64,000 bases of DNA from Burkholderiaceae bacterium (lineage in GTDB: Bacteria > Pseudomonadota > Gammaproteobacteria > Burkholderiales > Burkholderiaceae_C), in NCBI GenBank assembly GCA_017992055.1, contig JAGOPK010000001.1, positions 868,001 through 932,000 on the forward strand. Direction: 5' to 3'. The position numbers and the translations under genes are program-made. The first letter of the stretch is position 1; every line of letters starts with the position of its first letter. Below are positions 42,298 to 53,600 of this stretch, in pieces. The notes beneath the pieces were generated by a model that was given only the letters and a program-made list of their open reading frames with translations, was not told the DNA's origin and did no database searches.

Positions 42298-43368
42298 TCA
42301 GTGCACGCGGCGTTGCGGGCCTTTGGGCGACTTGGCTTCGGGGCCGGGCTCGGTGCCGGCGTCGGCGGCGGCCGGCGCCTGGCCTTCCAGCGGCAGGCCG
42401 GTGCCCGGGTCCACGCCTTCTTCGGGTGGCAGGGCCCAGAAGAAGCGGTCGGGCACCACGCTGCCCATGCCGGGGCGGAAGCCCGCGTCCAGCGTCTGGT
42501 CCATGAAGCTCAGCGCCTCGCCGACGGCGGCCTGCAGCTCGCTGCCCGAGGCCAGCAGCGCGGCCAGGGCCGCACTCAGCGTATCGCCGGCCCCGACGAA
42601 GGAGGTGTCGAACATCTCGAACTTCTCGCCGCTGATGGCGCCCTGGGACGAGGCCAGCACATTGTCGATGTACTGCTCGGCGCCCGGCTTGACCCCGCCC
42701 TTGACCGGCAGCAGGATGCCGGTCACCAGCACATAACGCGTGCCGCGCTCGGCCGCCGCCACCGCCAGCTCGCGCGCCGACGGCGGGCGCTCGCTGTCCC
42801 AGTCGGGCAGCAGAAAGTCGGTCAGCGTCTTGTGGCTGCCCACCAGCAGCTCGGTGGCCGGCAGGATCAGGTCGCGGAAGGCCTCGTGGTAGGTCTGGGC
42901 CGCGTCGTCGTCCAGCCAGCCCAGGTTGGGCAGATAGGCCACCAGCGGCAGCTCGGGATAGTCGGACAGGATCTCGGCCACCGCGCTGACGCCCTCGGCA
43001 CTGCCCAGGAAGCCGACCTTCCAGCCCGACACGGTGATGTCCTCCAGCACCGTGCGCGCCTGCTCGGTGATGACCTCGGCATCCAGCTCGTGGTGGTCGA
43101 AGATCTCGGCCGAGTCGCGGATCAGCACGCCGCAGGTCACCGGCAGCGCATGGGCGCCCATCGCCGCCAGCGTGGCCACGTCGCCGGCCACGCCGCCGGC
43201 GCCGCTGGGGTCGGCGGCGTTGAAGCTCATCACGCAGGCGGGCGGCGGCGCCTCCTGCTCGTTGAGGTCGGCCGGGGCCGCGGTGCCGGCTTCGGTGCCG
43301 TCACCGTCGGGCCGGTCGGCGGCGCGGGCGCCGGCCGACTTGGGGCCGGAAGGGGGGCTGGAGCTCAT
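42298..43368 (-). CDS. thiD: Hydroxymethylpyrimidine/phosphomethylpyrimidine kinase-like protein
   Basis: This 356-residue ribokinase-fold enzyme phosphorylates the pyrimidine precursor of thiamine. The core starts near residue 46 with [20 protein letters not shown] and holds [20 protein letters not shown] and the catalytic [20 protein letters not shown] near residue 272. It is longer than classical ThiD because of a 45-residue N-terminal and a 35-residue C-terminal tail, both Pro/Ala/Gly-rich and probably disordered. Such long forms are common in Burkholderiales and their kinase activity is less well tested. It is divergent from the rubredoxin gene (173 bp) and upstream of hemL. Confidence 0.88.
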   Translation of the reverse strand: MSSSPPSGPKSAGARAADRPDGDGTEAGTAAPADLNEQEAPPPACVMSFNAADPSGAGGVAGDVATLAAMGAHALPVTCGVLIRDSAEIFDHHELDAEVITEQARTVLEDITVSGWKVGFLGSAEGVSAVAEILSDYPELPLVAYLPNLGWLDDDAAQTYHEAFRDLILPATELLVGSHKTLTDFLLPDWDSERPPSARELAVAAAERGTRYVLVTGILLPVKGGVKPGAEQYIDNVLASSQGAISGEKFEMFDTSFVGAGDTLSAALAALLASGSELQAAVGEALSFMDQTLDAGFRPGMGSVVPDRFFWALPPEEGVDPGTGLPLEGQAPAAADAGTEPGPEAKSPKGPQRRVH

Positions 43369-43481
43369 GGGTCGGGGGTTCCGGTGGTCCTGCGCGGCGG
43401 GTGCCGCGCCAGGTGGGGATCAATCTGTGACGGCCGGTGAACGGCCTCTGCGCACGCCGACGGAGCGGCGTGGGCCCGTGG

Positions 43482-43504
43482 CTACAATGCCCGCTTCATT
43501 GTAG
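43482..43504. promoter_or_regulatory. Perfect 8-bp inverted repeat overlapping a -10 box before the rubredoxin gene
   Basis: CTACAATG and CATTGTAG flank the seven-base loop CCCGCTT. TACAAT at 43483-43488 is a good -10 element for the rightward rubredoxin/pil genes; no clear -35 is seen. The symmetry would suit a regulator site or a leader hairpin 38 bases before the start codon. Confidence 0.5.
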
Positions 43505-43541
43505 TGACCTGCCCGACAACGTGACCGAAGCCCGCCAAGCA

Positions 43542-43703
43542 ATGACGTGGATGTGCCTGATCTGCGGCTGGATCTACGACGAGGCCGCGGGAGACCCCGA
43601 GCACGGCATCGCTCCCGGCACCCGCTGGGAAGACGTGGACATGAACTGGACCTGCCCCGAGTGCGGTGCGCGCAAGGAAGACTTCGAGATGGTGCCGGTC
43701 TGA
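43542..43703 (+). CDS. rubA: Rubredoxin
   Basis: This 53-residue iron protein has both Cys pairs: CLICGWIYDEAAGDPEHGI near the start and WTCPECGARKEDFEMV near the end, with the conserved Tyr, Pro-Gly and Trp between. It carries one electron via an Fe(Cys)4 site in the cytoplasm. The ATG at 43542 is preferred; a GTG at 43521 would add seven residues without a better ribosome-binding site. The gene is a regular neighbour of pilG in Burkholderiales and starts the pil chemosensory operon (45 bp to pilG). A function in twitching motility is not known. Confidence 0.95.
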   Translation: MTWMCLICGWIYDEAAGDPEHGIAPGTRWEDVDMNWTCPECGARKEDFEMVPV

Positions 43704-43748
43704 GTTCGATGCCCGCCACGGCCGTCGCCATCCAGCCAGGGAACAGAC

Positions 43749-44183
43749 ATGGACGATCTGCCCGCTTCGTTCGGTGACATCGGTGGCGGCACCCGGGTGC
43801 TGGTCATCGACGACAGCAACACCATCCGCCGCTCGGCCGAGATCTTTCTGAAGCAGGGCGGCCACCAGGTGGTGCTGGCCGAGGACGGCTACGACGCCCT
43901 GGCCAAGGTCAACGACACCGATCCCGAGCTGATCTTCTGCGACATCCTGATGCCGCGGCTGGACGGCTACCAGACCTGCGCCATCATCAAGCGCAATCCG
44001 CGCTTTGCCCGCGTGCCGGTGATCATGCTGTCGTCCAAGGACGGGCTGTTCGACAAGGCGCGTGGCCGCATGGTCGGCTCCGAAGACTATCTGACCAAGC
44101 CCTTCACCAAGGACCAGCTGCTGCGTGCCGTGGCCCAGTTCGGCCGCGGCGCGTCGCCGGCAGGCCACACCCCCACGGCCTGA
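43749..44183 (+). CDS. pilG: Response regulator PilG (twitching motility)
   Basis: This 144-residue single-domain receiver has VLVIDDSNTIRRSAEIFLKQ, the phosphoacceptor Asp in LIFCDILMPRLDGYQTCAII, the Thr/Ser position in VIMLSSKDG and the Lys in DYLTKPFTKDQLLRAV. There is no output domain. In Pseudomonas, PilG is phosphorylated by ChpA and drives pilus extension. An N-terminal lead MDDLPASFGDIGGG and a C-terminal tail are extra to the fold. It is the first of the pilG-H-I-J-chpA genes, 47 bp before pilH. Confidence 0.93.
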   Translation: MDDLPASFGDIGGGTRVLVIDDSNTIRRSAEIFLKQGGHQVVLAEDGYDALAKVNDTDPELIFCDILMPRLDGYQTCAIIKRNPRFARVPVIMLSSKDGLFDKARGRMVGSEDYLTKPFTKDQLLRAVAQFGRGASPAGHTPTA

Positions 44184-44230
44184 GCGCGCGGTCCGGCCCA
44201 CAGCGCTGCACGATCCGGGAGAATCCACCG

Positions 44231-44596
44231 ATGCCAGTGCAAAAGATCCTGCTCGTCGACGACTCCAAGACCGAGCTGCATGTCCTGTCGGAGCTGCTGC
44301 GCCGCGAGGGCTACCAGGTGCGCACCGCCGAGAGCGGCGACGAGGCCATGAAGCGCCTGGCCGAAGACAAGCCCGACCTGATCCTGATGGATGTGGTGAT
44401 GCCGGGCCAGAACGGCTTCCAGCTCACCCGCACCATCACCCGCGACCCGCGTTATGCCGGCACGCCGGTGATCATGTGCACCAGCAAGAACCAGGAGACC
44501 GACCGCGTCTGGGGCCTGCGCCAGGGCGCCAAGGACTATGTGGTCAAGCCGGTGCAGGCCGACGAGCTGCTGGCCAAGATCCGCCAGTTCGACTGA
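44231..44596 (+). CDS. pilH: Response regulator PilH (twitching motility)
   Basis: This 121-residue receiver-only regulator has KILLVDDSKTELHVLSELLR, the phospho-Asp in LILMDVVMPGQNGFQLTRTI, IMCTSKNQETDRVWGL and the conserved Lys in DYVVKPVQADELLAKI. PilH proteins are thought to act as a phosphate sink and favour pilus retraction. The motif order and the neighbour pilG make the assignment firm. It is 18 bp before the cheW-like gene. Confidence 0.93.
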   Translation: MPVQKILLVDDSKTELHVLSELLRREGYQVRTAESGDEAMKRLAEDKPDLILMDVVMPGQNGFQLTRTITRDPRYAGTPVIMCTSKNQETDRVWGLRQGAKDYVVKPVQADELLAKIRQFD

Positions 44597-44614
44597 GCAG
44601 CAAGCACCGAAGCA

Positions 44615-45154
44615 ATGGCCAACAAGGACGCCCTGCGCGCATTGCAGAACCGGCTTGCCGAGCGCATGCAGCAGGTGCGCACCGAGCAGCCCGGCGTCAC
44701 CTGGCTGGCGGTCGATTGCGGCGGCCAGGGCCTGCTGTTTCCGCTGAAGGAGGCCGGCGAGATCTTCGATCTCGGTGCGCTGACGCCGGTGCCGCACACC
44801 CAGCCCTGGTTCAGCGGCGTGGTCAATCTGCGTGGCGGCATCTGCACCGTGGTCGATCTGGCGGCCTTTCTGGGCCTGCGTCCGCAGGGCCGGCCGGTGG
44901 GCGACCAGGCGCGGCTGGTGGCCTTCAATGCGGCGCTGGGCGTCAACGGCGCGCTGCTGGTGGATCGGCTGGAAGGCCTGCGCCATGCCGCCGACCTGCG
45001 GCTCGAAGCGGATGATGATGCGGCGGCCGACGCCGACGTGCAGCGGCCGGCGTTTGCCGCGGCCCGCTGGCGCGACGCCGCCGGGCGCAGCTGGCAGGAG
45101 ATCAGCCTCGCGGCGCTGGCGCGCGAGGCACAGTTTCTGGCGATTGCCGGCTGA
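44615..45154 (+). CDS. pilI: CheW-like adaptor of the Pil-Chp system (PilI)
   Basis: This 179-residue protein has a CheW beta-barrel: LAVDCGGQGLLFPLKEAGEI, the signature GALTPVPHTQPWFSGVVNLR with GICTVVDLAAFLGLR, and NGALLVDRLEGLRHA. CheW proteins bridge the receptor PilJ and the kinase ChpA. The C-terminal region is longer than in E. coli CheW and ends with SWQEISLAALAREAQFLAI. It is in the pil operon between pilH and pilJ (55 bp). Confidence 0.93.
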   Translation: MANKDALRALQNRLAERMQQVRTEQPGVTWLAVDCGGQGLLFPLKEAGEIFDLGALTPVPHTQPWFSGVVNLRGGICTVVDLAAFLGLRPQGRPVGDQARLVAFNAALGVNGALLVDRLEGLRHAADLRLEADDDAAADADVQRPAFAAARWRDAAGRSWQEISLAALAREAQFLAIAG

Positions 45155-45209
45155 GTCAAGGCCGGACAGCGTCGACAGGCGCTGACAGACAGGCAGTGAA
45201 AGGGATCAG

Positions 45210-47585
45210 ATGGGCTTCCTCGACAGACTCAAGGGCAACCGCAGCGGCCAGGACGGCGAGCGCGCGCCGGCCACCTTCGACGAGTTGCAGGCGGCCGAGG
45301 ATGCGGGCCAGCTCGGCGCACGCGGCGGCCGTGCCGGCGCGGCCGACGATTCCAGCTTCGAGGCGCCATCGCCGGCGTCCACGCTGCTGCCGGCCGAGCC
45401 CGACAGCACCATCGCCGGGGATCTGCCGGCCACCGAGTCGCCGCCGCCGAGCGAGTTTGCCGACTCGCGCCAGCCGGCCGCGGCCGGCCTGGCGGCGCCG
45501 GTGGCCGCAGCCGGCGGCCTGGCCGCGGCCAGCGCGCTGCCGCTGATCGGCGAGCGCCCGGTGGCGCAGCAGCAGCGCATCCTGGCCGTGGTGCTGGGCC
45601 TGGGCCTGCTGCTCTTGGTGCTGACCGCGGTGCTGGCCCTGGCCGCCGCCAACCGCAATGCGGTGCAGGTGGCTGCCACCGGCCAGGCGCTGATGCAGGG
45701 CCAGCGGCTGGCCAAGGCGGTGTCGCAGGCGGTGGTCGGCAATGCCGGCGCCTTTGCCGAGGTCAAGGAGGCCGCCGCGGTGCTGGCCGCCAACACCCGC
45801 GCGCTGCGCGATGGCGGCGACAGCGTGGCCGCGGCCTCGTCGGGCGTGCAGGAGCTGCTGGCGCCGCTGGCCGCAGCCGTCGACCGCGCCGAGAAGAGCG
45901 CCGCGGTGGTCATCGGCCAGCAGAAGACCCTGACCCAGGTGGGCGAGGCGCTACGCACCATCAACCGCCAGTCGGTGGACCTGCTGGAGACCGCCGAGAC
46001 CGTGTCCTCGCTGAAGCTGCAACAGGGCGCCAGTGCCGCCGAGCTGTCGGCCGTGGGCCAGGTGGTGATGCTGACCCAGCGCATCGGCAAGAGCGCCAAC
46101 GAGTTCCTGACCAGCGAAGGCGTCAGCCCCGAGGCGGTGTTCCTGCTCGGCAAGGACCTGAACTCCTTCCGCGAGATCGTCGACGGCTTGCTCGACGGCA
46201 ATGCCGAGCTGCGCCTGCCGGGCAGCCGCGATGCCGCGGTGCGCGAGCAGCTGGGCAAGCTCAAGCAGCAGTTTGCGCAGACGCAGACCCAGGCCAATGC
46301 CATCCTCGGCAACCTGCAGGGCCTGGTCAGCGCCCGCGACGCCCAGGGCGTGGTGGTGAAGGACAGCGAGCCGCTGCGCCAGGGCCTGGAGGCGGTGCAG
46401 ACCGCGCTGGCCGGCGAGGGCGGCTTCCGCGCGCTGCACATCGTGGCCCTGCTGCTGGGCCTGGGCCTGATCGCCGCCGGCGGCTACGGCTTCCTCAAGC
46501 TCTTCGTCGCCGACCAGGCCCAGCGCGCCGCGCTGGCCGAGTCGCAGCGCCTGCAGGCCGAGAGCCAGGAGCAGGATGCCAAGCGCGTCAACGATGCCAA
46601 CCAGGCGGCGATTCTGCGGCTGATGAACGAGCTGCAGTCGGTGGCCGAGGGCGACCTGACCCAGCAGGCCACCGTCACCGAGGACATCACCGGCGCCATC
46701 GCCGACTCGGTCAACTACACGGTGGAAGAGCTGCGCAGCCTGGTGTCGCAGGTGCAGGGCACGGCGGCGCGGGTGACCGAGACCACGCAGCGCGTGGAAG
46801 ACACCTCCACCGAACTGCTGGCCACCGCCGACGAGCAGCTGCGCGAGATCCGCGAGACCGGCGAGTCGGTGCTGCAGATGGCCCAGCGCATCAACGAGGT
46901 CTCGGCCCAGGCCCAGCAGTCGGCCCATGTGGCGCGGCAGTCGCTGCGCGCCGCCGAGACCGGCCTGACCGCGGTGCAGGACTCCATCGGCGGCATGAAC
47001 GCCATCCGCGACCAGATCCAGGAAACCTCCAAGCGCATCAAGCGCCTGGGTGAAAGTTCGCAGGAGATCGGCGAAATCACCGAGCTGATCTCGGACATCA
47101 CCGAGCAGACCAATGTGCTGGCGCTGAACGCCGCCATCCAGGCCGCCAGCGCCGGCGAGGCCGGCCGCGGCTTCAGCGTGGTGGCCGAGGAAGTGCAGCG
47201 CCTAGCCGAGCGCTCGGCCGATGCCACGCGCCAGATCTCGGCCCTGGTCAAGACGATTCAGGCCGACACCCAGGACGCGGTGGCCGCCATGGCGCGCAGC
47301 ACCCAGGGCGTGGTCGAGGGCGCCCAGCTGTCCGACGCCGCCGGCGCCGCGCTGGGCGACATCGACCGCGTGACCCGCCAGCTGGCCGAGCTGATCGAGG
47401 CCATTTCCGACCAGGCGCTGCGCGAGGCCGACTCGGCCAACGTGGTGGCCGGCAACATCCAGCACATCTTCGCGGTGACCGAGCAGACCGGCGACGGCAC
47501 GCGCTCGACCGCGCAGATGGTGCGCGAGCTGACACGCACCGCCGAAGAGCTGCGCCAGTCGGTGGCGCGCTTCAAGATCGCCTGA
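45210..47585 (+). CDS. pilJ: Methyl-accepting chemotaxis protein PilJ-like
   Basis: This 791-residue receptor has a cytoplasmic N-terminal extension of about 120 residues (Pro/Ala-rich), then TM1 near residue 125 ([20 protein letters not shown]), a type-IV-pili sensing PilJ periplasmic domain to about 405, and TM2 ([20 protein letters not shown]). A HAMP-like region and the signalling tip follow: [20 protein letters not shown], then [20 protein letters not shown], near residues 625-660. It senses pilus-related signals and controls ChpA through PilI. The long N-terminal extension is unusual and probably disordered. It is 24 bp before chpA. Confidence 0.94.
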   Translation: MGFLDRLKGNRSGQDGERAPATFDELQAAEDAGQLGARGGRAGAADDSSFEAPSPASTLLPAEPDSTIAGDLPATESPPPSEFADSRQPAAAGLAAPVAAAGGLAAASALPLIGERPVAQQQRILAVVLGLGLLLLVLTAVLALAAANRNAVQVAATGQALMQGQRLAKAVSQAVVGNAGAFAEVKEAAAVLAANTRALRDGGDSVAAASSGVQELLAPLAAAVDRAEKSAAVVIGQQKTLTQVGEALRTINRQSVDLLETAETVSSLKLQQGASAAELSAVGQVVMLTQRIGKSANEFLTSEGVSPEAVFLLGKDLNSFREIVDGLLDGNAELRLPGSRDAAVREQLGKLKQQFAQTQTQANAILGNLQGLVSARDAQGVVVKDSEPLRQGLEAVQTALAGEGGFRALHIVALLLGLGLIAAGGYGFLKLFVADQAQRAALAESQRLQAESQEQDAKRVNDANQAAILRLMNELQSVAEGDLTQQATVTEDITGAIADSVNYTVEELRSLVSQVQGTAARVTETTQRVEDTSTELLATADEQLREIRETGESVLQMAQRINEVSAQAQQSAHVARQSLRAAETGLTAVQDSIGGMNAIRDQIQETSKRIKRLGESSQEIGEITELISDITEQTNVLALNAAIQAASAGEAGRGFSVVAEEVQRLAERSADATRQISALVKTIQADTQDAVAAMARSTQGVVEGAQLSDAAGAALGDIDRVTRQLAELIEAISDQALREADSANVVAGNIQHIFAVTEQTGDGTRSTAQMVRELTRTAEELRQSVARFKIA

Positions 47586-47609
47586 CGGCGGCACAGCAGG
47601 GCGCAGCGC

Positions 47610-50600
47610 ATGGCAGCAACAGGCGTCACCGGGGCAGACGGCGGCAGCGGCATGGATGCGGGCGCCGCGCAGGACGACCTCAGCGCCCTGTCCTGGGTGC
47701 AGGAGGAGCTGCGCCGCTCGCTGGAGCTGGCGCACAAGGCGCTGCGCCGCTACCTCAAGGAAGCCGGCAGCGGCGGCGACCTGGACATGGTCGATCCGTC
47801 GGTGCTGCGCCAGGCGCGGGCCGCGCTGCACCAGAGCGTGGGCGTGCTCGAGCTGGTGGGCCTGGGCACGCCGATCGAGCTGCTGCGCGCCGCCGAGGCC
47901 GCGCTGCAGCGGCTGTCGGCCAAGCCGCGGCTGATCAATGCCAAGGCGGTGGAGGCCATCGAGCATGGCTCGTTTGCGCTGCTGGACTACATCGCCCGCA
48001 GCCTGGCGAGCAAGCCGGTGTCGCCGCTGGCGCTGTTCCCGCAGTACAAGGTGCTGCAAGAGCTGGCCGGCGCCACGCGCATCCACCCGGCCGACCTGTG
48101 GCCCGTGCCCTGGCGCTGGGCGCCGCTGGCACCCGAGGCCGGCCTGGCCGCCCGCCATCCCGATGCGCCCACGGTGGCGCTGATCGAATCCGACCTGCTG
48201 GCGCTGATGCGCGGCGCGCCGCCGAGTGTGGCCGCGCGCATGAGCGAGGTGTTTGCCGGCCTGGCCATCGGCGTGCGCCAGGCCGCGCCCGGTGATCTGG
48301 CGCACCAGCGCCTGGCCACGCTGTGGCAGCTGGCGGCCGGCTTCTTCGAGGCCCAGGCCGACGGCCTGCTGGCGGTGGATGTCTACAGCAAGCGCGTTGG
48401 CTCGCAGCTGCTGCGCCAGCTGCGCGCCGGCGAAGACGGCGAGGCCGCGCAACGCCTGGCCCATGATCTGCTGTACTTCTGCAGCCAGGCCGCGCCACGC
48501 AGCGGCGTGCCCGTGCTGGGCACCGGCGGTCGCCGGCTGGCCGCGGTGCGCGAGGCCTGGGCCCTGCCGGATGAGCCGCCGGTCGACATCGAGCAGACCC
48601 GCCTGGGCCGCTTCGACCCGGCCTGGATCGCCCAGGCGCGCAAGCGCGTGGCCTCGGCCAAGGAAGTGTGGTCGGCGGTGGCCGGGGGCGACCTGGCCCG
48701 CCTGGCCGGGTTGCAGGAGCAGTTTGCGCTGGTCGCCGACTCGCTGCAGCGCCTGTATCCCGATGGCGCGGTGCTGGGCCGCGCGCTGCAGGTGGCGGTG
48801 GCCCAGACCACCGCGGCCAATGCCGAGCCCTCGGCCGAACTGGCGATGGAGGTGGCCACGGCCCTGCTCTACGTCGATGCCTCGCTGGACGACGCCGACT
48901 TCGACCATCCGGAGACGGCGCCACGCATCCAGCGCCTGGCCCAGCGCGTGGAGCAGGTGCGCCAGCAGCGCGACCCCGGCACGCTGGAGCTGTGGATGGA
49001 GGAGCTGTACCGCCGCGTCAGCGACCGCCAGACCATGGGCAGCGTGGTGGCCGAGCTGCGCGCCTCGCTGTCCGAGGTCGAGAAGAACATCGACCAGTAC
49101 TTCCGCGATCCCACCCAGCGCCAGGTGCTGGTGCCGGTGCCCGGTCAGCTGGGCGCGATGCGTGGCGTGCTGTCGGTGCTGGGCCTGGACCAGGCCTCGC
49201 AGGCCGTGCTGCGCATGCGCGACGACGTGGCCGCGCTGGCCGAGACCGAGGTCGATCCGCAGCGTGCCATCGCCTCCGGTGCCTTCGACCGCCTGGCCGA
49301 CAACCTGGGCGCGCTGAGCTTTCTGATCGACATGGTCGCGGTGCAGCCGCAGATGGCCAAGTCGCTGTTCCGCTTCGACCCGGTCAGCGGCAACCTGTCG
49401 GCGGTGATGGCGCGCGAGGACCGGCCCTCGGGCTATGCCGAGCTGGACGAGCGCGAGGGCGCCGACACCCTGCCGCCCGGCGGCCAGGACACCGATGCGC
49501 TGGCGGTGACGCTGGAGTTCGACCGCATGGTCAAGCAGGCGCGGGTCAGCCACCGCGCGGCCCATCCCGAGGCCGCCGGCCAGGCCCTGCCGCTGCTGCA
49601 CCTGGACGAGCCGCTGACCGAGCAGCCGACGATGCGGCTGCCACGTGCCGACGAGCGCACGCTGAAGCTGTCGCTGCACGACGAGGACGACGAGCGCACC
49701 ATCCAGCTGCCGCGCGCCGAGCAGCGCACCGTGCGGCTGGAGCACGACGACGAGGACGAGCGCACGCTGCAGCTGCCGCCGCGCGACGATACGCGCACGC
49801 TGCAGCTGGACCTGCGCCCCGGCCAGGGCCTGCCGTCGCTGGCAGAGGAGGACGACGAGCGCACGCTGAGGTTGGAGCGCGCGCCTGCGTCGATGCCGCC
49901 GCTGGCCGCGCCGGTGGCCGCACCGGTGGCCAGTGGCAGCGGGCTCGAGGACGATCCGGAAATGCGCGAGATCTTCCTGGAGGAAGCGCGCGAGGTGCTG
50001 CAGTCCGCCGGCGAGGGCCTGGACGCGCTGCAGCTGCGCCACGACGACAGCGCCGCGATGACCACGGTGCGGCGCGCCTTCCACACGCTCAAGGGCAGCT
50101 CGCGCATGGTTGGGCTGACGGACTTCGGCGAAGCCGCCTGGGCCTGCGAGCAGCTCTACAACACCCGCCTGGCCGAGCACCAGGGCGCCGACCAGGACCT
50201 GCGCGAGTTCAGCCGCGAGGCGCTGGCGCATTTTGCGCAGTGGGTGGATGCGCTGGCGGCCGGTGATGCCGCGACCTTCGACCCGGCCAGCATCGCCGTG
50301 CCGGCCGATGCGTTGCGCACCGAGCACCGGCGCCTGCCTGTGGGCGGCGCGGCCCCGGCCGCCGAGCCGGTGGACGATACCGTCACCGTGCTCGGCGAAG
50401 CCCTGGCGTCCGAGCCGTCGACCGCGACCGTGGTCGACACCATGGTGGAGCCTGGCGGGCCGATCGAGCTGACCGAGCCGACCGAGCTGCCGGCCCCGGC
50501 CTTGCCCGTGGTGCAGGAGCTGCAGGAACTGCCCGAGCTGGACCTGGCCGACTTCGGCGAGGCCTTTGCACCGCCGCCGGCAGAGCCGGCGCCGGCCTCG

Positions 50601-53600
50601 CCACCGCATCCTACCGGCGCGCACAGCCTGCTGCAGCGCGTGCCCGACCTGCCGCTGGCCAGCGACCTGGACCTGGACTGGATTCCCGAGCTGGACGAGG
50701 CCCCGGTCACGGCGCTGGCCGAGCCGGCGCCGCCGCCGTTGCCCGAGCTGTCGATCGACCTCGGCGATCTGGACGACGGCCTGGCCGAGCCGCCGCCGGC
50801 GCCCTACGAGTCCACCCAGCTGTTCAGCGGTCCGGCACCCGATGCGACGCTGCCGCTGCCGGTGCCCGGCGCGCCCACCGATCTGCTGCTGGATTTGGCC
50901 GACGACCAACCGACGCTGGCCGCCGAGCTGGACCTGGACTTTGCCGCCGAGCCGGTGGATGCCGCCCCGCCGCCGGCGCCGCCCGAAGCCCTGCCTCCGC
51001 CTCCGGCGGCCGTGGCCGAGCGCGACGACGATGCCGTCAAGCAGATCGGCCCGCTGCGCATCGCCATCCCGCTGTTCAACATCTACCTGGGCGAGGCCGA
51101 CGAGCTGTCGCGCCGCCTGGGCGTGGAACTGGCCGAATGGTCGCTGGAGCTGCACCGGCCGGTGGGCGACACCGCGGTGGCCCTGGCCCATTCGCTGGCC
51201 GGCAGCTCGGCCACGGTGGGCTTTGCCGACCTGTCGCAGCTGGCGCGGGCGCTCGAACATGCGCTGGAGCGGGTGCAGGCCCGCGGCCGCGGCCGTGCCG
51301 ACGAGTCGGCGCTGTTCAGCCGCTGCGCCGACGAGATCCGCCGCCTGCTGCACCTGTTTGCCGCCGGCTTCCTGCAGGCGCCCGAGGCCGATTTGCTGCC
51401 GCAGCTGCAGGACATCATCCATGCCGCGCCCGAGCCGCTGGCCGATGGCGACGTGGTCACGGTCATCGCCGGCCTGGAGGGCGAGCCGGCACTGGTCGAG
51501 GCCGTTGAAGTCGTTGAGGCCGTTGAGGTCGTCGAGCAGGTTGAACCGGCCGCGGTCGCCGAGGTGGCCGAACCTATCGAGCCGGACGAGCCGGCCGAAG
51601 CGCCGCGCCTGGTCGCCACTGGCGAGCTGGGCCGTGCCGCGGTGCTGCCCTTCACCGCGCTGGACGAGGCCGCGCCGCGCCCGGTGGTCGTCGCCACCCG
51701 CATCGCCGATGCGCCGGACATCGGCGACGAGATCGATGCGGTCGACCAGCTCGACGAGGACCTGTTCCCGGTCTTCGTCGACGAGGCGCTGGAACTGCTG
51801 CCGCAGATCCATGCGCGGCTGCGCGAATGGTCGGCCGATGCGGCCGATCCGGCCGCCGGCAGCGCCTGCATGCGCGCGCTGCACACGCTGAAGGGCGGCT
51901 CGCGCCTGGCCGGTGCGATGCGCCTGGGCGAGATGGCGCACCGTCTGGAATCGGCCGTGGAACGCCTGCTGGCCGCGGGCGCGCAGACCACCGCTGCCGA
52001 GCTGGAACCGCTGGTGCACTACGCCGATGCGCTGGAGGCCCAGTTCGACGTGCTGCGCGGTGTGCGCAGCGCCGACGAGGCGGGCGAGTTCGCCCTGCCC
52101 GTGGTGGCCGAGCCCCAGCCGCCGGCGGTCGAAGCGATCCAGCCCCAGGCCCCGGCCCAGGCAGAGCCCCAGGCCGCCCCTCAGGCCGTCCCCCAGGCGC
52201 CGGCGCTGGAGGCCCTCGCGCCGGTGGCCCTGGCGCCGGTGGCCTTGCCGCCGCAGGCCGCGCAGGCCCCGGCCGCGCGCATCGACTGGCAACGCTTCCG
52301 CAGCCCGCAGGCGGCGCAGCCGGTCCAGCCCGAGCGCAGCGCGGCCAGCGCCGCCGCCCAGGCCAGCGTGCGCGTGCGCGCGCCGCTGCTGGACCGCCTG
52401 GTCAACCAGGCCGGCGAGGTCAGCTTCTCGCGCACGCGCATCGAGACCGATGTGCGCCAGCTCAAGGGCGCGATGGTCGACCTGCACGAGAACCTCGAGC
52501 GCCTGCGCAGCCAGTTGCGCGACATCGAGCTGCAGGCCGAGACCCAGATCGGCAGCCGCATGGAAGCCGCACGCGCCGCGGCCCAGCAGTTCGATCCGCT
52601 GGAGATGGACCGCTTCACGCGCTTCCAGGAGCTGACGCGCATGATGGCCGAGTCGGTCAGCGACGTGGCCACGGTGCAGCGGGGCCTGCAGCGCACGCTG
52701 CAGTCGGCCGAGGACGCGCTGGCCCACCAGGCGCGCATGACGCGCGACATGCAGGACGACCTGCTGCGCACGCGCATGGTCGAGTTCGACAGCCTGTCCG
52801 AGCGCCTGTACCGCGTGGTGCGCCAGGCGGCCAAGGAGACGGCCAAGCCGGTGCGGCTGGACATCGTCGGCGCCTCCATCGAGGTCGACCGCGGCGTGCT
52901 GGAGCGCATCACGCCGGCCTTCGAACACCTGCTGCGCAACAGCGTGGTGCACGGCATCGAGTCGGCCGAGCGCCGCGCGGCGGCCGGCAAGCCGGCCACC
53001 GGCACCGTCACCGTGGCTGTCAGCCAGCTGGGCAACGAGGTGGCCGTGGAGGTGCGCGACGATGGCGCCGGCCTGGACCTGGAGCGCATCGCCAGCCGGG
53101 GTCGCGCCCTGGGCCTGATCGCGCCCGAGGCCCAGCCCGACGAAGCGGAACTGGCCAACCTGGTGTTCCAGCCCGGCTTCACCACCGCCAGCGAGGTCAC
53201 CGACCTGGCCGGCCGCGGCGTCGGCATGGACGTGGTGCGCACCGAGGTCAATGCCATGGGCGGCCGCATCGAGACCGCCACCGCCGCCGGCCAGGGCGCC
53301 AGCTTCCGCGTCGTGCTGCCGCTGACCACCGCCGTCACCCAGGTGGTGATGCTGCGCTGCGGCGAGCGCACGGTGGCCGTGCCCTCGACCCTGGTCGAGA
53401 CCGTGCGCCGCCTGCCGCGGGCCGAGGCCGAGCAGGCCTACGAGCGCGGTGCGGCCCAGCATGCCGGCCGCGAGCTGCCGTATTTCTGGCTCGACGCGCT
53501 GCTGCAGGGCAGCCCGGTGGGTGCGGTGGCCGAGCGCAGCGCCGCGGTGCTGGTGGTGCGCAGCGCCGACCAGCGCATCATGCTGCATGTCGACGAGGTC

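Noticed and set aside
43521..43541. Alternative GTG start that would lengthen rubredoxin by seven residues
   Set aside because: Rubredoxins normally begin near the MxWxC segment, and there is no clear ribosome-binding site for the GTG.
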